Positions 1 through 5,116 of a stretch of DNA of 7,088 nt are shown piece after piece. How positions within the stretch are numbered: position 1 is the stretch's first letter; each line of letters opens with the position of its first letter. A program made the translations under genes and the position numbers. Below the pieces are notes generated by a model. The model did no database searches and was not told the origin of the DNA. It worked only from the letters and a program-made list of their open reading frames with translations. Origin of the DNA: Myxococcales bacterium (lineage in GTDB: Bacteria > Myxococcota > Myxococcia > Myxococcales > Anaeromyxobacteraceae); NCBI GenBank assembly GCA_021784995.1, contig JAJYHA010000077.1, positions 1 through 7,088 on the forward strand, read 5' to 3'.

Positions 1-743
1 GCCGGCCCCTTCCTCACCACGAAGGCCGGCTCCGCCGACGCGGGCTCGTCGGTGGAGACCAGCCGCTCGATCCGCGCGACCAGCCCGGGGACCTCGGGAT
101 CGGCGCCGAGATCGACCCCGCCGTCGACGGCCTTCCGGAGCCCCTCGAGGAGCCGGCGGAGGACCGCGGTCGCCTCGAAGACCACCTCGAAGGCCGGCCC
201 GGCGAGCGCCTGGCGGCCCTCCCGCGCCAGGTTGAGCAGGGTCTCGGTGACGTGGGCGAGGGAGACGATCTCGGCGAGCTCCAGGAAGCCCGCGACGCCC
301 TTGATGGTGTGGAAGACCCGGAAGAGCGCGTTGATCTTCTCCCGGTCCTGATCCCCCTTCTCGATCGCCAGCAGGATGTCGTCGGCCCGCGCGAGCCCCT
401 CCCCCGCCTCCTCGAGGAAGTCACCGACCAGCTCGACCGTCTCCGCGTCCCGCCGGGCGCTCGCCGCGCCGGTGACCGGCGCCGGGGTCGGCCGCTCCGC
501 GGCCTGCGTCCGCCCGAGGAGCTGCGCGAGCCGGCGGAGGGCGTCGCCGGCCAGCTCGGGGTGACCGAGGTCGGCGGCGATCTCCCCCGCCTCCTCGGCG
601 ACCAGGGCGGGGAGCGCCCCCGCGCCCCGCGCCGCCTGGAGCGCGCGCGCGACGTCCGCGAGCGAGGCGCCGTCGTCGCCGTCGGCCTCGACCACGGCCG
701 CGGCGAGGGCGTCGAGCAGATCAGCCGGGCTCTGGTCGGCCAT
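1..743 (-). CDS. cheA: Chemotaxis histidine kinase CheA, N-terminal part (cut by window edge)
   Basis: This is the first 247 residues of a CheA-type kinase, read from an ATG at 743 and running off the window with no stop. Residues about 100-205 form an Hpt (P1) domain. The motif FHTIKGVAGFL at 144-154 carries the phospho-accepting His145 and the following Lys-Gly. CheA autophosphorylates this histidine using its ATPase domain, which lies outside the window, and passes phosphate to CheY-type receivers. Residues 1-95 are an Ala/Leu/Asp-rich, probably helical segment ahead of the Hpt domain, which is unusual because the canonical CheA P1 starts at the N-terminus. The ATG is supported by GGGAG about 9 bases upstream, next to the stop of the preceding gene (12-bp gap). 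It is the last visible gene of a minus-strand operon with cheY and cheX. A hybrid kinase with an Hpt domain is possible, but the HTIKG context and the neighbours favour CheA. Confidence 0.88.
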   Translation of the reverse strand, partial: MADQSPADLLDALAAAVVEADGDDGASLADVARALQAARGAGALPALVAEEAGEIAADLGHPELAGDALRRLAQLLGRTQAAERPTPAPVTGAASARRDAETVELVGDFLEEAGEGLARADDILLAIEKGDQDREKINALFRVFHTIKGVAGFLELAEIVSLAHVTETLLNLAREGRQALAGPAFEVVFEATAVLRRLLEGLRKAVDGGVDLGADPEVPGLVARIERLVSTDEPASAEPAFVVRKGP

Positions 744-755
744 GTGCGTGGCTCC

Positions 756-1232
756 CTACAGCGTGACGAACTCGAGGACGCCGGCGGCGTAGCCCGGGAT
801 CTCGACGGTGAACACCCTCACCTCGTCCGAGGCCTCCGCGAGCGTGAGCTTGTCGGCCGCGAACGGCTCGGGAGGAAAGGCGATCGGCCCGAGCCGGAAC
901 GGCCGGCCGCTCCCGGAGAGGAAGCGCGCCAGGACGTTCAGCACCTCGGCGAGGTTCTCCTGGAGCCCCTGCTCCATCCGCCCGCTGGCGATCGCCTCCC
1001 GGACGACGGTCACCGGCACCACCGAGAGCGAGGCCGCGAGCGAGGCCGCGAGCGGCAGGTCGGAGCGGACGAGCATCTCCAGCACCGGCTCGCCGCTGAC
1101 GAAGAGCGCGACGGCCTGCGGGCCGGCCACCCGCTCCCCCGCCGGCGCCTTGGCCGCCTTCACCGGCCGCCCGAGGAGCGCCCCGAGGAGCTTCTCCAGC
1201 TCTGTCGGCGGCGGCAGGGGGACGATCTGCAC
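756..1232 (-). CDS. Unrecognised protein in chemotaxis operon, possibly degenerate CheX/CheC-like
   Basis: This 158-residue protein starts with GTG, 3 bp after the TGA of the upstream cheX, and ends 12 bp before cheA, so it is clearly operonic. I do not recognise the family with certainty. It has no signal peptide or membrane segment; it begins MQIVPLPPPTELEKLLGALL and ends in a probable beta-rich part (residues 110-158). Residues 86-104 (EQGLQENLAEVLNVLARFL) form a helix with Glu96 and Asn99 in the E-x-x-N spacing used by the CheC/CheX/FliY phosphatases. The two clear CheX proteins in this window carry the same spacing. The motif is short and the Gly that follows it in the family is missing, so this may be coincidence. 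An Ala-Ser-rich stretch at 62-70 is encoded by a 12-bp direct repeat. A role in chemotaxis is inferred from position only. Confidence 0.7.
   Translation of the reverse strand: MQIVPLPPPTELEKLLGALLGRPVKAAKAPAGERVAGPQAVALFVSGEPVLEMLVRSDLPLAASLAASLSVVPVTVVREAIASGRMEQGLQENLAEVLNVLARFLSGSGRPFRLGPIAFPPEPFAADKLTLAEASDEVRVFTVEIPGYAAGVLEFVTL
1026..1054. repeat. 12-bp tandem repeat inside a coding region, about 2.4 copies
   Basis: The unit gagcgaggccgc occurs at 1026-1037 and 1038-1049 and continues as gagcg. On the minus strand it encodes LAASLAASL in the unrecognised 158-residue protein. Because 12 is a multiple of 3, copy-number change would keep the reading frame. Confidence 0.6.
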
Positions 1233-1235
1233 GGC

Positions 1236-1715
1236 TCACCCCGGCCCGCCGGCACGCGGGTGGACGAGGACGACGACGGCCTCGACGGCGCCGATGGTCA
1301 CCTCCGCCACCCGCACCGCGGTGTGGTCGGTCGCCTGGACCGATCCGTGGATGAAGACCGGGAGCCCCATCTGCAGCGGGCTCGCCCGGTCGCGGACGCG
1401 GCCCTTGAAGGCCCCGGCCACGATGTTGATGATCTCGCACATGGCGTCGGCGATCTCCGGCCCGGGGAGGGGCTCCCCCCCGGCCGGCATCCCGAGGAGG
1501 CCGCGCGCGAAGGTCTCGCAGCCCGCGGGATCGGCCCCGAGGCCGATCTGGATCCCCCCCCCCGGCCCGACGAGGCCGATGAAGGCGACGTCGAGCGGCC
1601 GGGGGACGTCGGTGCGCGCGCGCACGGTGCTCCCCTCCATCCCGAGCGCCGTCCGGGCGATCTCGTCGACCGAGGCCTCGAGGTCCCCGAGCCACGTGGC
1701 GCCCCCCAGGCTCAC
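1236..1715 (-). CDS. cheX: CheX-type chemotaxis phosphatase (CheC/CheX fold)
   Basis: A 159-residue protein of CheX-type length and pattern. Helix residues 87-103 (EIADAMCEIINIVAGAF) contain the family signature: Glu94 and Asn97 are the catalytic pair that positions water to remove phosphate from CheY-P, followed by the conserved Gly101. The next stretch, LQMGLPVFIHG (114-124), matches the Gly-Leu-Pro beta-hairpin of this family, and a beta-rich end follows (residues 134-152). Only one E-x-x-N site is present, as in CheX and unlike CheC or FliY. The chosen start is a GTG whose last two bases overlap the TGA of cheY (sequence ACGTGAGC), a typical translational-coupling junction that gives the best N-terminus; the next in-frame ATG would remove 25 residues. 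Its most likely substrate is the CheY encoded immediately upstream, by family role and gene order. Confidence 0.82.
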   Translation of the reverse strand: MSLGGATWLGDLEASVDEIARTALGMEGSTVRARTDVPRPLDVAFIGLVGPGGGIQIGLGADPAGCETFARGLLGMPAGGEPLPGPEIADAMCEIINIVAGAFKGRVRDRASPLQMGLPVFIHGSVQATDHTAVRVAEVTIGAVEAVVVLVHPRAGGPG

Positions 1716-2074
1716 GTGAGCACCGGCCCCAGGACGGCCCGGAGGGCGTCGGGGGTGAACGGCTTGGTGATCATGAAGGAGGCGCCCGACTGGAAGGCGA
1801 GGTCGCGCATCGTCGGATCGCTCTCCGAGGTGACGAAGCCGAACTTGATGGGGTTCCCCTCGGCCCGGAGCGCCTTGAGGAGCTCGATCCCGCTCATCTC
1901 GGGCATGTTCCAGTCGGCGAGGACGAGCGCCGGCGGAGCCTCCCGGATCGCCTTGAGGGCGTCGGCGCCGTTCGCGGCCTCGACGAAGGAGGCCGCGTCG
2001 AAGCCGGCCTGGCGGACCGCCCGCATCACGATGCTCCTCATCGCCTTGCTGTCGTCGACCACCAGGATCTGCAT
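1712..2074 (-). CDS. cheY: CheY, single-domain response regulator
   Basis: A 120-residue stand-alone REC domain with no output domain. The acidic pocket Asp7-Asp8 (VVDDSKAMRSIV), the phospho-accepting Asp54 (LADWNMPEMSG), the switch Thr82 and Lys104 (ITKPF) are all present, so it should be phosphorylated normally. The aromatic switch position corresponding to Tyr106 of E. coli CheY is Phe100 here. Phosphorylated CheY would bind the N-terminal motif of FliM, encoded in the right part of this window, and change motor behaviour. The start ATG has GGAAGGG at 2081-2087 on this strand, six bases upstream. It is the first gene of the minus-strand operon, overlaps the next gene by 4 bp, and lies just downstream of a sigma-54-like promoter. 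A receiver for another pathway is possible, but its neighbours and its WNMPEM motif support CheY. Confidence 0.9.
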   Translation of the reverse strand: MQILVVDDSKAMRSIVMRAVRQAGFDAASFVEAANGADALKAIREAPPALVLADWNMPEMSGIELLKALRAEGNPIKFGFVTSESDPTMRDLAFQSGASFMITKPFTPDALRAVLGPVLT

Positions 2075-2110
2075 GTCGAGCCCTTCCGTCGCCGGTCCAG
2101 CGACACCCGG

Positions 2111-2126
2111 TGCAGACCGCGTGCCC
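2111..2126 (-). promoter_or_regulatory. Sigma-54-like (-24/-12) promoter of the cheY-cheX-cheA operon
   Basis: Read on the minus strand the site is GGGCACG-CGGT-CTGCA. It matches 10 of 12 defined positions of the sigma-54 consensus TGGCACG-N4-TTGCW. The invariant GG (2125-2124) and GC (2113-2112) are separated by exactly 10 bases. The predicted start of transcription is near 2100, leaving a 26-base leader that contains the cheY ribosome binding site. GG-N10-GC is frequent by chance in such GC-rich DNA, so the position and the full GGCACG block carry the weight. Confidence 0.5.
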
Positions 2127-2199
2127 GCAGGCCGCTCCCCGGCCCCGCCGAATTACCTCGCCGCGCCAGGGAGAAGGGCGATGGGAGGCCGATCGATCG

Positions 2200-2248
2200 C
2201 CCGGTCGGGGGCCGGGTCGCAGCCGACCGGGGTGTGCCGGGACACCCC
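2200..2248. promoter_or_regulatory. Two overlapping inverted repeats, candidate activator (enhancer) site
   Basis: Repeat one has 9-base arms, CCCGGTCGG (2200-2208) and CCGACCGGG (2223-2231). Repeat two has 7-base arms, GGGGTGT (2229-2235) and ACACCCC (2242-2248), with a 6-base spacer. They share bases 2229-2231, so as RNA or cruciform structures they would exclude one another. Neither is followed by a T-run, which argues against an intrinsic terminator. They lie about 90-130 bp from both predicted sigma-54 promoters, the usual distance for binding sites of NtrC-family activators. The protein that binds them is unknown. Confidence 0.35.
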
Positions 2249-2364
2249 TGCATGACCCACCGGAGCGGGTCGGCCGGCCGCCTCGCCCTCCGGAGAACCC
2301 AGGGAGTCTGACCGGTTCCGTCCCGCGCGGCGCGCGGGGGTGGGCGGGCGGCGTCCCGGGGCCG

Positions 2365-2380
2365 AGGCGTGCCGATTGCA
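2365..2380 (+). promoter_or_regulatory. Possible sigma-54-like promoter of the cheX/REC-REC-STAS/HDOD operon
   Basis: The sequence AGGCGTG-CCGA-TTGCA matches 9 of 12 defined positions of the sigma-54 consensus. It has GG at 2366-2367, GC at 2378-2379, ten bases between them and a perfect TTGCA at -12. The predicted start is near 2391, with a leader of about 64 bases before the ATG at 2455. It is weaker than the other two sites in this window. Confidence 0.38.
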
Positions 2381-2393
2381 CGGCGGGATGGCC

Positions 2394-2407
2394 TGGCGCT
2401 CGCGCCA
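2394..2407. promoter_or_regulatory. 14-bp palindrome in the leader of the plus-strand operon, possible operator
   Basis: TGGCGC (2394-2399) and GCGCCA (2402-2407) are perfect inverted arms around a 2-base centre. The centre is too small for an RNA loop, so a DNA-binding dimer is the better explanation if it is functional. It begins about 3 bases after the predicted start at 2391. Chance occurrence in GC-rich DNA is quite possible. Confidence 0.25.
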
Positions 2408-2454
2408 CCCGGCGCGCCGCCGGACCGTGCTTCGAACGAGGTCAAGGGGACCAC

Positions 2455-2907
2455 ATGAGCACCCTCCCGCCGCCGGAGAAGATGGCCGCCGTGGTCTCGG
2501 GGGTCACCGAGACGATGCTCGGCCTCACCTTCCGCGCCGAGACGACGGGCCACCCCTGGGAGGAGCTCGTCTGGCGGGCGGCGGTGCTGCCGATCCCGGG
2601 CGCCCGCCCCATCACCGTGGGGCTGTCGTCCGACCGCTCCGGCTGCACCGAGCTGGGGGCCCGGATGTTCCAGGTCGCCCCCGACGAGCTGAGCGACGAG
2701 ATGCTCTCCGACGCCCTCTGCGAGCTGGTCAACATGACGGCCGGCCTCCTCAAGTCGAACCTGAAGCTCGAGCAGGCGCTCGGGCTCCCGCGGGTGGTCC
2801 CCGCGGGGCAGCCGCCGGTCCCGCCGCCGCCGCCCGACGCCCGGAGCGTCGTGCTCCGGGCCCAGGCCGTCGGCCTGGTGCTCTGGCTCTTCGAAGGGAT
2901 CGTCTAG
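2455..2907 (+). CDS. cheX: Second CheX-type chemotaxis phosphatase, with proline-rich insert
   Basis: A 150-residue protein of the CheC/CheX fold. The helix SDALCELVNMTAGLL at 85-99 carries the signature Glu90 and Asn93 followed by Gly97, the water-positioning pair of CheY-P phosphatases. The helix is followed by ALGLPRVV (108-115), the family's Gly-Leu-Pro segment. Residues 117-128 are almost all Pro, Gly and Val (AGQPPVPPPPPD), an unusual loop in place of the usual hairpin, and the protein ends in a beta strand (VGLVLWLFEGIV). It is clearly distinct in sequence from the CheX on the minus strand. AAGGGGA just upstream supports the ATG at 2455. It is first in the plus operon, 18 bp before a double-receiver protein, so one of those receivers is a reasonable substrate (inference). 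Confidence 0.82.
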   Translation: MSTLPPPEKMAAVVSGVTETMLGLTFRAETTGHPWEELVWRAAVLPIPGARPITVGLSSDRSGCTELGARMFQVAPDELSDEMLSDALCELVNMTAGLLKSNLKLEQALGLPRVVPAGQPPVPPPPPDARSVVLRAQAVGLVLWLFEGIV

Positions 2908-2925
2908 CCCCCTGGAGGTCGATTC

Positions 2926-4092
2926 ATGCCCGCCATCCTGACCGTCGACGACAGCCGCGCGGTCCGAACCATCGTCGGCAAGCAGGTGAAGGAGCTCGGC
3001 TTCGAGGTGCTCGAGGCGGAGGACGGCGTCCAGGGGCTCGCGGTGCTCGCCGAGTCCCAGGTCGACCTGGTGCTGCTCGACGTGACCATGCCGAACATGG
3101 ACGGTCCGACGATGCTCCAGAAGATGCGGGAGGCGGGCAACAAGACCCCGGTGATCATGCTGACCTCCGAGTCGAAGCGCTCGATCGTCGCCGGGGCGAT
3201 GAAGCAGGGGATCAACGACTACATCCTGAAGCCGTTCAAGCCCGAGGAGCTCCGGACGAAGGTGCTCTCGGTGCTCCAGGGCGAGCCCGGCGGCGTCGAC
3301 TCCCTGGTGCAGCCGGAGGCCGCGCCGGCCGCCGCGTCGGCCGGGGGCGAGCCCCCCGCCGCGGGGCCCAACGCCAGCGGCAACCGCTTCGTGGACGTCC
3401 TCCTCGTCGACGACATGGACAACGTCCACAAGAAGCTCCGGGCGATGCTCCCCCCCCACCTCTCCATGAACGCCTTCACCAGCGCGCAGCAGGCGCTCTC
3501 CGCCGCCCGGGAGCGGGTCTACCGGGTGGTGCTCGTCGACACCGAGATCCCGGACGTCAACAGCTCGGTCCTCGCCCAGCAGGTCCGGGTCCTCCAGCCG
3601 CACGCCGCGATGGTCGCGCTCACCCTGCGGACCGCGAACGACGCGTCGACCGAGGTGAAGGACCTGGGCTTCGACTCGGTGCTCTTCAAGCCCTTCCGGC
3701 CGGAGACCATCGACGACTTCATGCTCCGCTACTTCGACAACCAGGACTTCCTCCTGGTGGAGGACAACGTCCTCTCCCTGGCCGCCTTCTCGGGCAAGGC
3801 CGACCGGGTCGAGCGCTTCTACGGCCGGCTCCACGCGGTCTTCCCCGAGGCCCTGGAGAAGGTCGCGGCCGCCTGCTACGACGACGTGGTGCTCGACCTC
3901 GGGCAACCCCCGGGAGAGGCCGACCGGCTGGCCAAGTTCGTGCTGGCGGTGGCCGCGAAGTCGAAGGAGTTCGGCATGACCCTCTGCCTGGTCGGCCCCG
4001 AGGGGGCGAAGAAGGCGCTGGGCGGCTTCACCGAGACCCAGGAGCTCCGCTTCTTCCCGAGCGTCGACGCGGCGCGCACCGGCGCCGCCTAG
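2926..4092 (+). CDS. REC-REC-STAS-like three-domain signalling protein
   Basis: A 388-residue soluble protein with two receiver domains and a C-terminal STAS-like domain. REC1 (about 3-117) has Asp8-Asp9, phospho-acceptor Asp52 (LLDVTMPNMDG), Thr80, Tyr99 and Lys102. A low-complexity Ala/Pro/Gly linker spans about 120-153. REC2 (about 155-270) has Asp162-Asp163, Asp205 (LVDTEIPD), Thr233 and Lys255, so both receivers look competent, although REC2 has Val in place of the switch aromatic residue. Residues 275-385 resemble a STAS fold: strand VVLDLG (321-326), helix, strand TLCLVG (352-357), helix AKKAL, then LRFFPSVDAA, which matches the usual STAS ending. The Asp-Ser/Thr phosphorylation loop of anti-anti-sigma factors is replaced by QPPGEAD (327-333). 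No DNA-binding or enzymatic output domain is visible. GGAGG at 2914-2918 fixes the start. It is probably controlled by CheA and signals by protein contact (inference). REC assignments are firm; the STAS call is moderate. Confidence 0.85.
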   Translation: MPAILTVDDSRAVRTIVGKQVKELGFEVLEAEDGVQGLAVLAESQVDLVLLDVTMPNMDGPTMLQKMREAGNKTPVIMLTSESKRSIVAGAMKQGINDYILKPFKPEELRTKVLSVLQGEPGGVDSLVQPEAAPAAASAGGEPPAAGPNASGNRFVDVLLVDDMDNVHKKLRAMLPPHLSMNAFTSAQQALSAARERVYRVVLVDTEIPDVNSSVLAQQVRVLQPHAAMVALTLRTANDASTEVKDLGFDSVLFKPFRPETIDDFMLRYFDNQDFLLVEDNVLSLAAFSGKADRVERFYGRLHAVFPEALEKVAAACYDDVVLDLGQPPGEADRLAKFVLAVAAKSKEFGMTLCLVGPEGAKKALGGFTETQELRFFPSVDAARTGAA

Positions 4093-4110
4093 CGTGTAGG
4101 ATCCGGCGGC

Positions 4111-4977
4111 ATGAGCGTCGAGAAGCTCGCCTCGCAGCTCGAGGCCATCCTCCTGAAGCGGATCGAGGGCGACCAGCTGGTCCTCCCCACCTTCCCCTCC
4201 GTCGCCCTCCAGGTCCAGGAGGTCCTCAAGGACCCCGAGGCGGGGATGAAGGAGGCGGCGGCCGCGCTGGAGAAGGACCCGGTCCTCTCCGCCCGCGTCC
4301 TCCGGATGGCGACCAGCGCGGCTTTCGCCGGCGGCACGAAGAAGGTGACCCTCTCCGAGGCGCTGGCCCGCCTCGGCACCAAGACCCTGAAGTCGCTCCT
4401 CGTCGAGGCGTCGGCGCAGAAGCTCTTCGTCTCGCGGAACCCGCAGATCAACGAGCAGCTCAAGGTCCTCTGGGAGCACTCGGTCGCGGTCGGCACCATG
4501 GCGCGCGACGTCCTGGCGCTCACCGGGGCGCCGGAGTCGGAGGGGGCCTACCTCGCCGGCCTGCTCCACGACGTCGGCAAGCCGGTGGTGGCGACCGTCC
4601 TCCTGGAGCTCGAGCGGCAGCTCACCGACGTCCACCAGCGCGCCTGGATCGACTCGGGCGAGTGGCTCGAGGTGATCGGCAAGGTCCACCGGCCGATCGG
4701 GGTGGCGCTCGCCGAGCGCTGGCAGCTCCCCGCCCCGATCGTCGCGTCCATCAAGGAGTCGGCGGAGTACGACAAGTCGGACCGCCACAGCTTCGCCAAC
4801 GCCGTCTGCTTCGCCAACGCCGTCGCGAAGAAGACGGGCATCTACGCGGGGCCGGTCGACGCCGAGGACAACGACGCCATCATCATGATCGGCCGCTCGG
4901 CGATCGGCATCTCCGACGAGATCATCCGCACCCTCACCAAGGGGCTGCGCGAGCGCGTGACCGGGCTGTACGACTAG
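4111..4977 (+). CDS. HDOD-domain signalling protein
   Basis: A 288-residue protein with an HDOD domain over about residues 20-230. Seen features are LPTFPSVALQV (25-35), the helix EKDPVLSARVLRMATSAAF (54-72), WEHSVAVGTMA (121-131), LLHDVGK (151-157), and VHRPIGVALAERWQLPAPI (192-210). These follow the order typical of the family. HDOD proteins are regulatory relatives of HD phosphohydrolases, often found beside response regulators and motility genes, and most lack enzyme activity. Here His123, His153-Asp154 and His193 remain, but the later paired histidines appear as Glu216-Ser217 and the usual terminal Asp as Asn236, so a complete metal site is unlikely. The start is ATG, 18 bp after the preceding stop with TAGG at 4097-4100. 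It shares the plus operon with cheX and the double-REC protein, upstream of fliL. No REC or GGDEF domain is fused to it. Confidence 0.88.
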   Translation: MSVEKLASQLEAILLKRIEGDQLVLPTFPSVALQVQEVLKDPEAGMKEAAAALEKDPVLSARVLRMATSAAFAGGTKKVTLSEALARLGTKTLKSLLVEASAQKLFVSRNPQINEQLKVLWEHSVAVGTMARDVLALTGAPESEGAYLAGLLHDVGKPVVATVLLELERQLTDVHQRAWIDSGEWLEVIGKVHRPIGVALAERWQLPAPIVASIKESAEYDKSDRHSFANAVCFANAVAKKTGIYAGPVDAEDNDAIIMIGRSAIGISDEIIRTLTKGLRERVTGLYD

Positions 4978-4994
4978 CCCCGCCCGCTCGCTGG

Positions 4995-5023
4995 CGCCGC
5001 CGTCACCCCCCTGACGCGCGGCG
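4995..5023 (+). terminator. Strong hairpin after the HDOD gene, possible terminator or mRNA end
   Basis: An 11-bp stem with one bulged C (5017) encloses a six-C loop (5006-5011); GTCA at 5002-5005 pairs with TGAC at 5012-5015 and the stem continues with GCCGCC-type pairs. It begins 18 bases after the HDOD stop codon. There is no T-run after it, so it is not a classical intrinsic terminator. It may separate the HDOD operon from fliL or protect the transcript end. Confidence 0.4.
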
Positions 5024-5077
5024 GTCCGCCACCGCCCTGACGTCGGCCAAGCTGCCGCCACTCCTGGCCTCCGGGGA

Positions 5078-5093
5078 GGGCCCGCTCCTTGCT
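5078..5093 (+). promoter_or_regulatory. Sigma-54-like promoter of the fliLMN operon
   Basis: The sequence GGGCCCG-CTCC-TTGCT matches 10 of 12 defined positions of the sigma-54 consensus. It has GG at 5079-5080, GC at 5091-5092 and the required ten bases between. The predicted start is near 5104, giving a short 13-base leader that still contains GGAGGG (5108-5113). This would exclude a GTG start at 5096 for FliL. Sigma-54 control of flagellar structural genes is well known in several bacterial groups. Confidence 0.5.
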
Positions 5094-5116
5094 TCGTGCC
5101 CTCTCCCGGAGGGCGC

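Larger units (their letters stand above)
2075..2454. other. Divergent intergenic region between cheY and the second cheX
   Basis: These 380 bases separate the two divergent operons and hold no convincing gene; the long open frames crossing it come from high GC. It contains the leader and sigma-54-like promoter of the minus operon (2111-2126), a cluster of inverted repeats near the middle (2200-2248), a weaker sigma-54-like promoter for the plus operon (2365-2380), a short palindrome at the predicted plus-strand start (2394-2407), and a ribosome binding site (AAGGGGA, 2444-2450) before the ATG at 2455. A short less GC-rich patch, gaattacc, lies at about 2149-2156. Confidence 0.75.

Noticed and set aside
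2229..2248. Inverted repeat as an intrinsic terminator
   Set aside because: It lies between two divergent starts rather than after a gene and has no T-run on either strand.
252..2255. 667-codon plus-strand open frame over the minus-strand chemotaxis genes
   Set aside because: It is antisense to cheA, the unknown gene, cheX and cheY, all of which have good domain matches, ribosome sites and tight junctions. The frame has none of these.
2236..2260. Additional sigma-54 site at the GG...TGCA near 2250
   Set aside because: The distance between GG and GC is nine or eight bases, not ten, so the required spacing is not met.
1236..2408. 390-codon version of the minus-strand cheX starting far upstream
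   Set aside because: The upstream part is the out-of-frame reading of cheY and of the intergenic region. The GTG at 1715 overlapping the cheY stop is the natural start.
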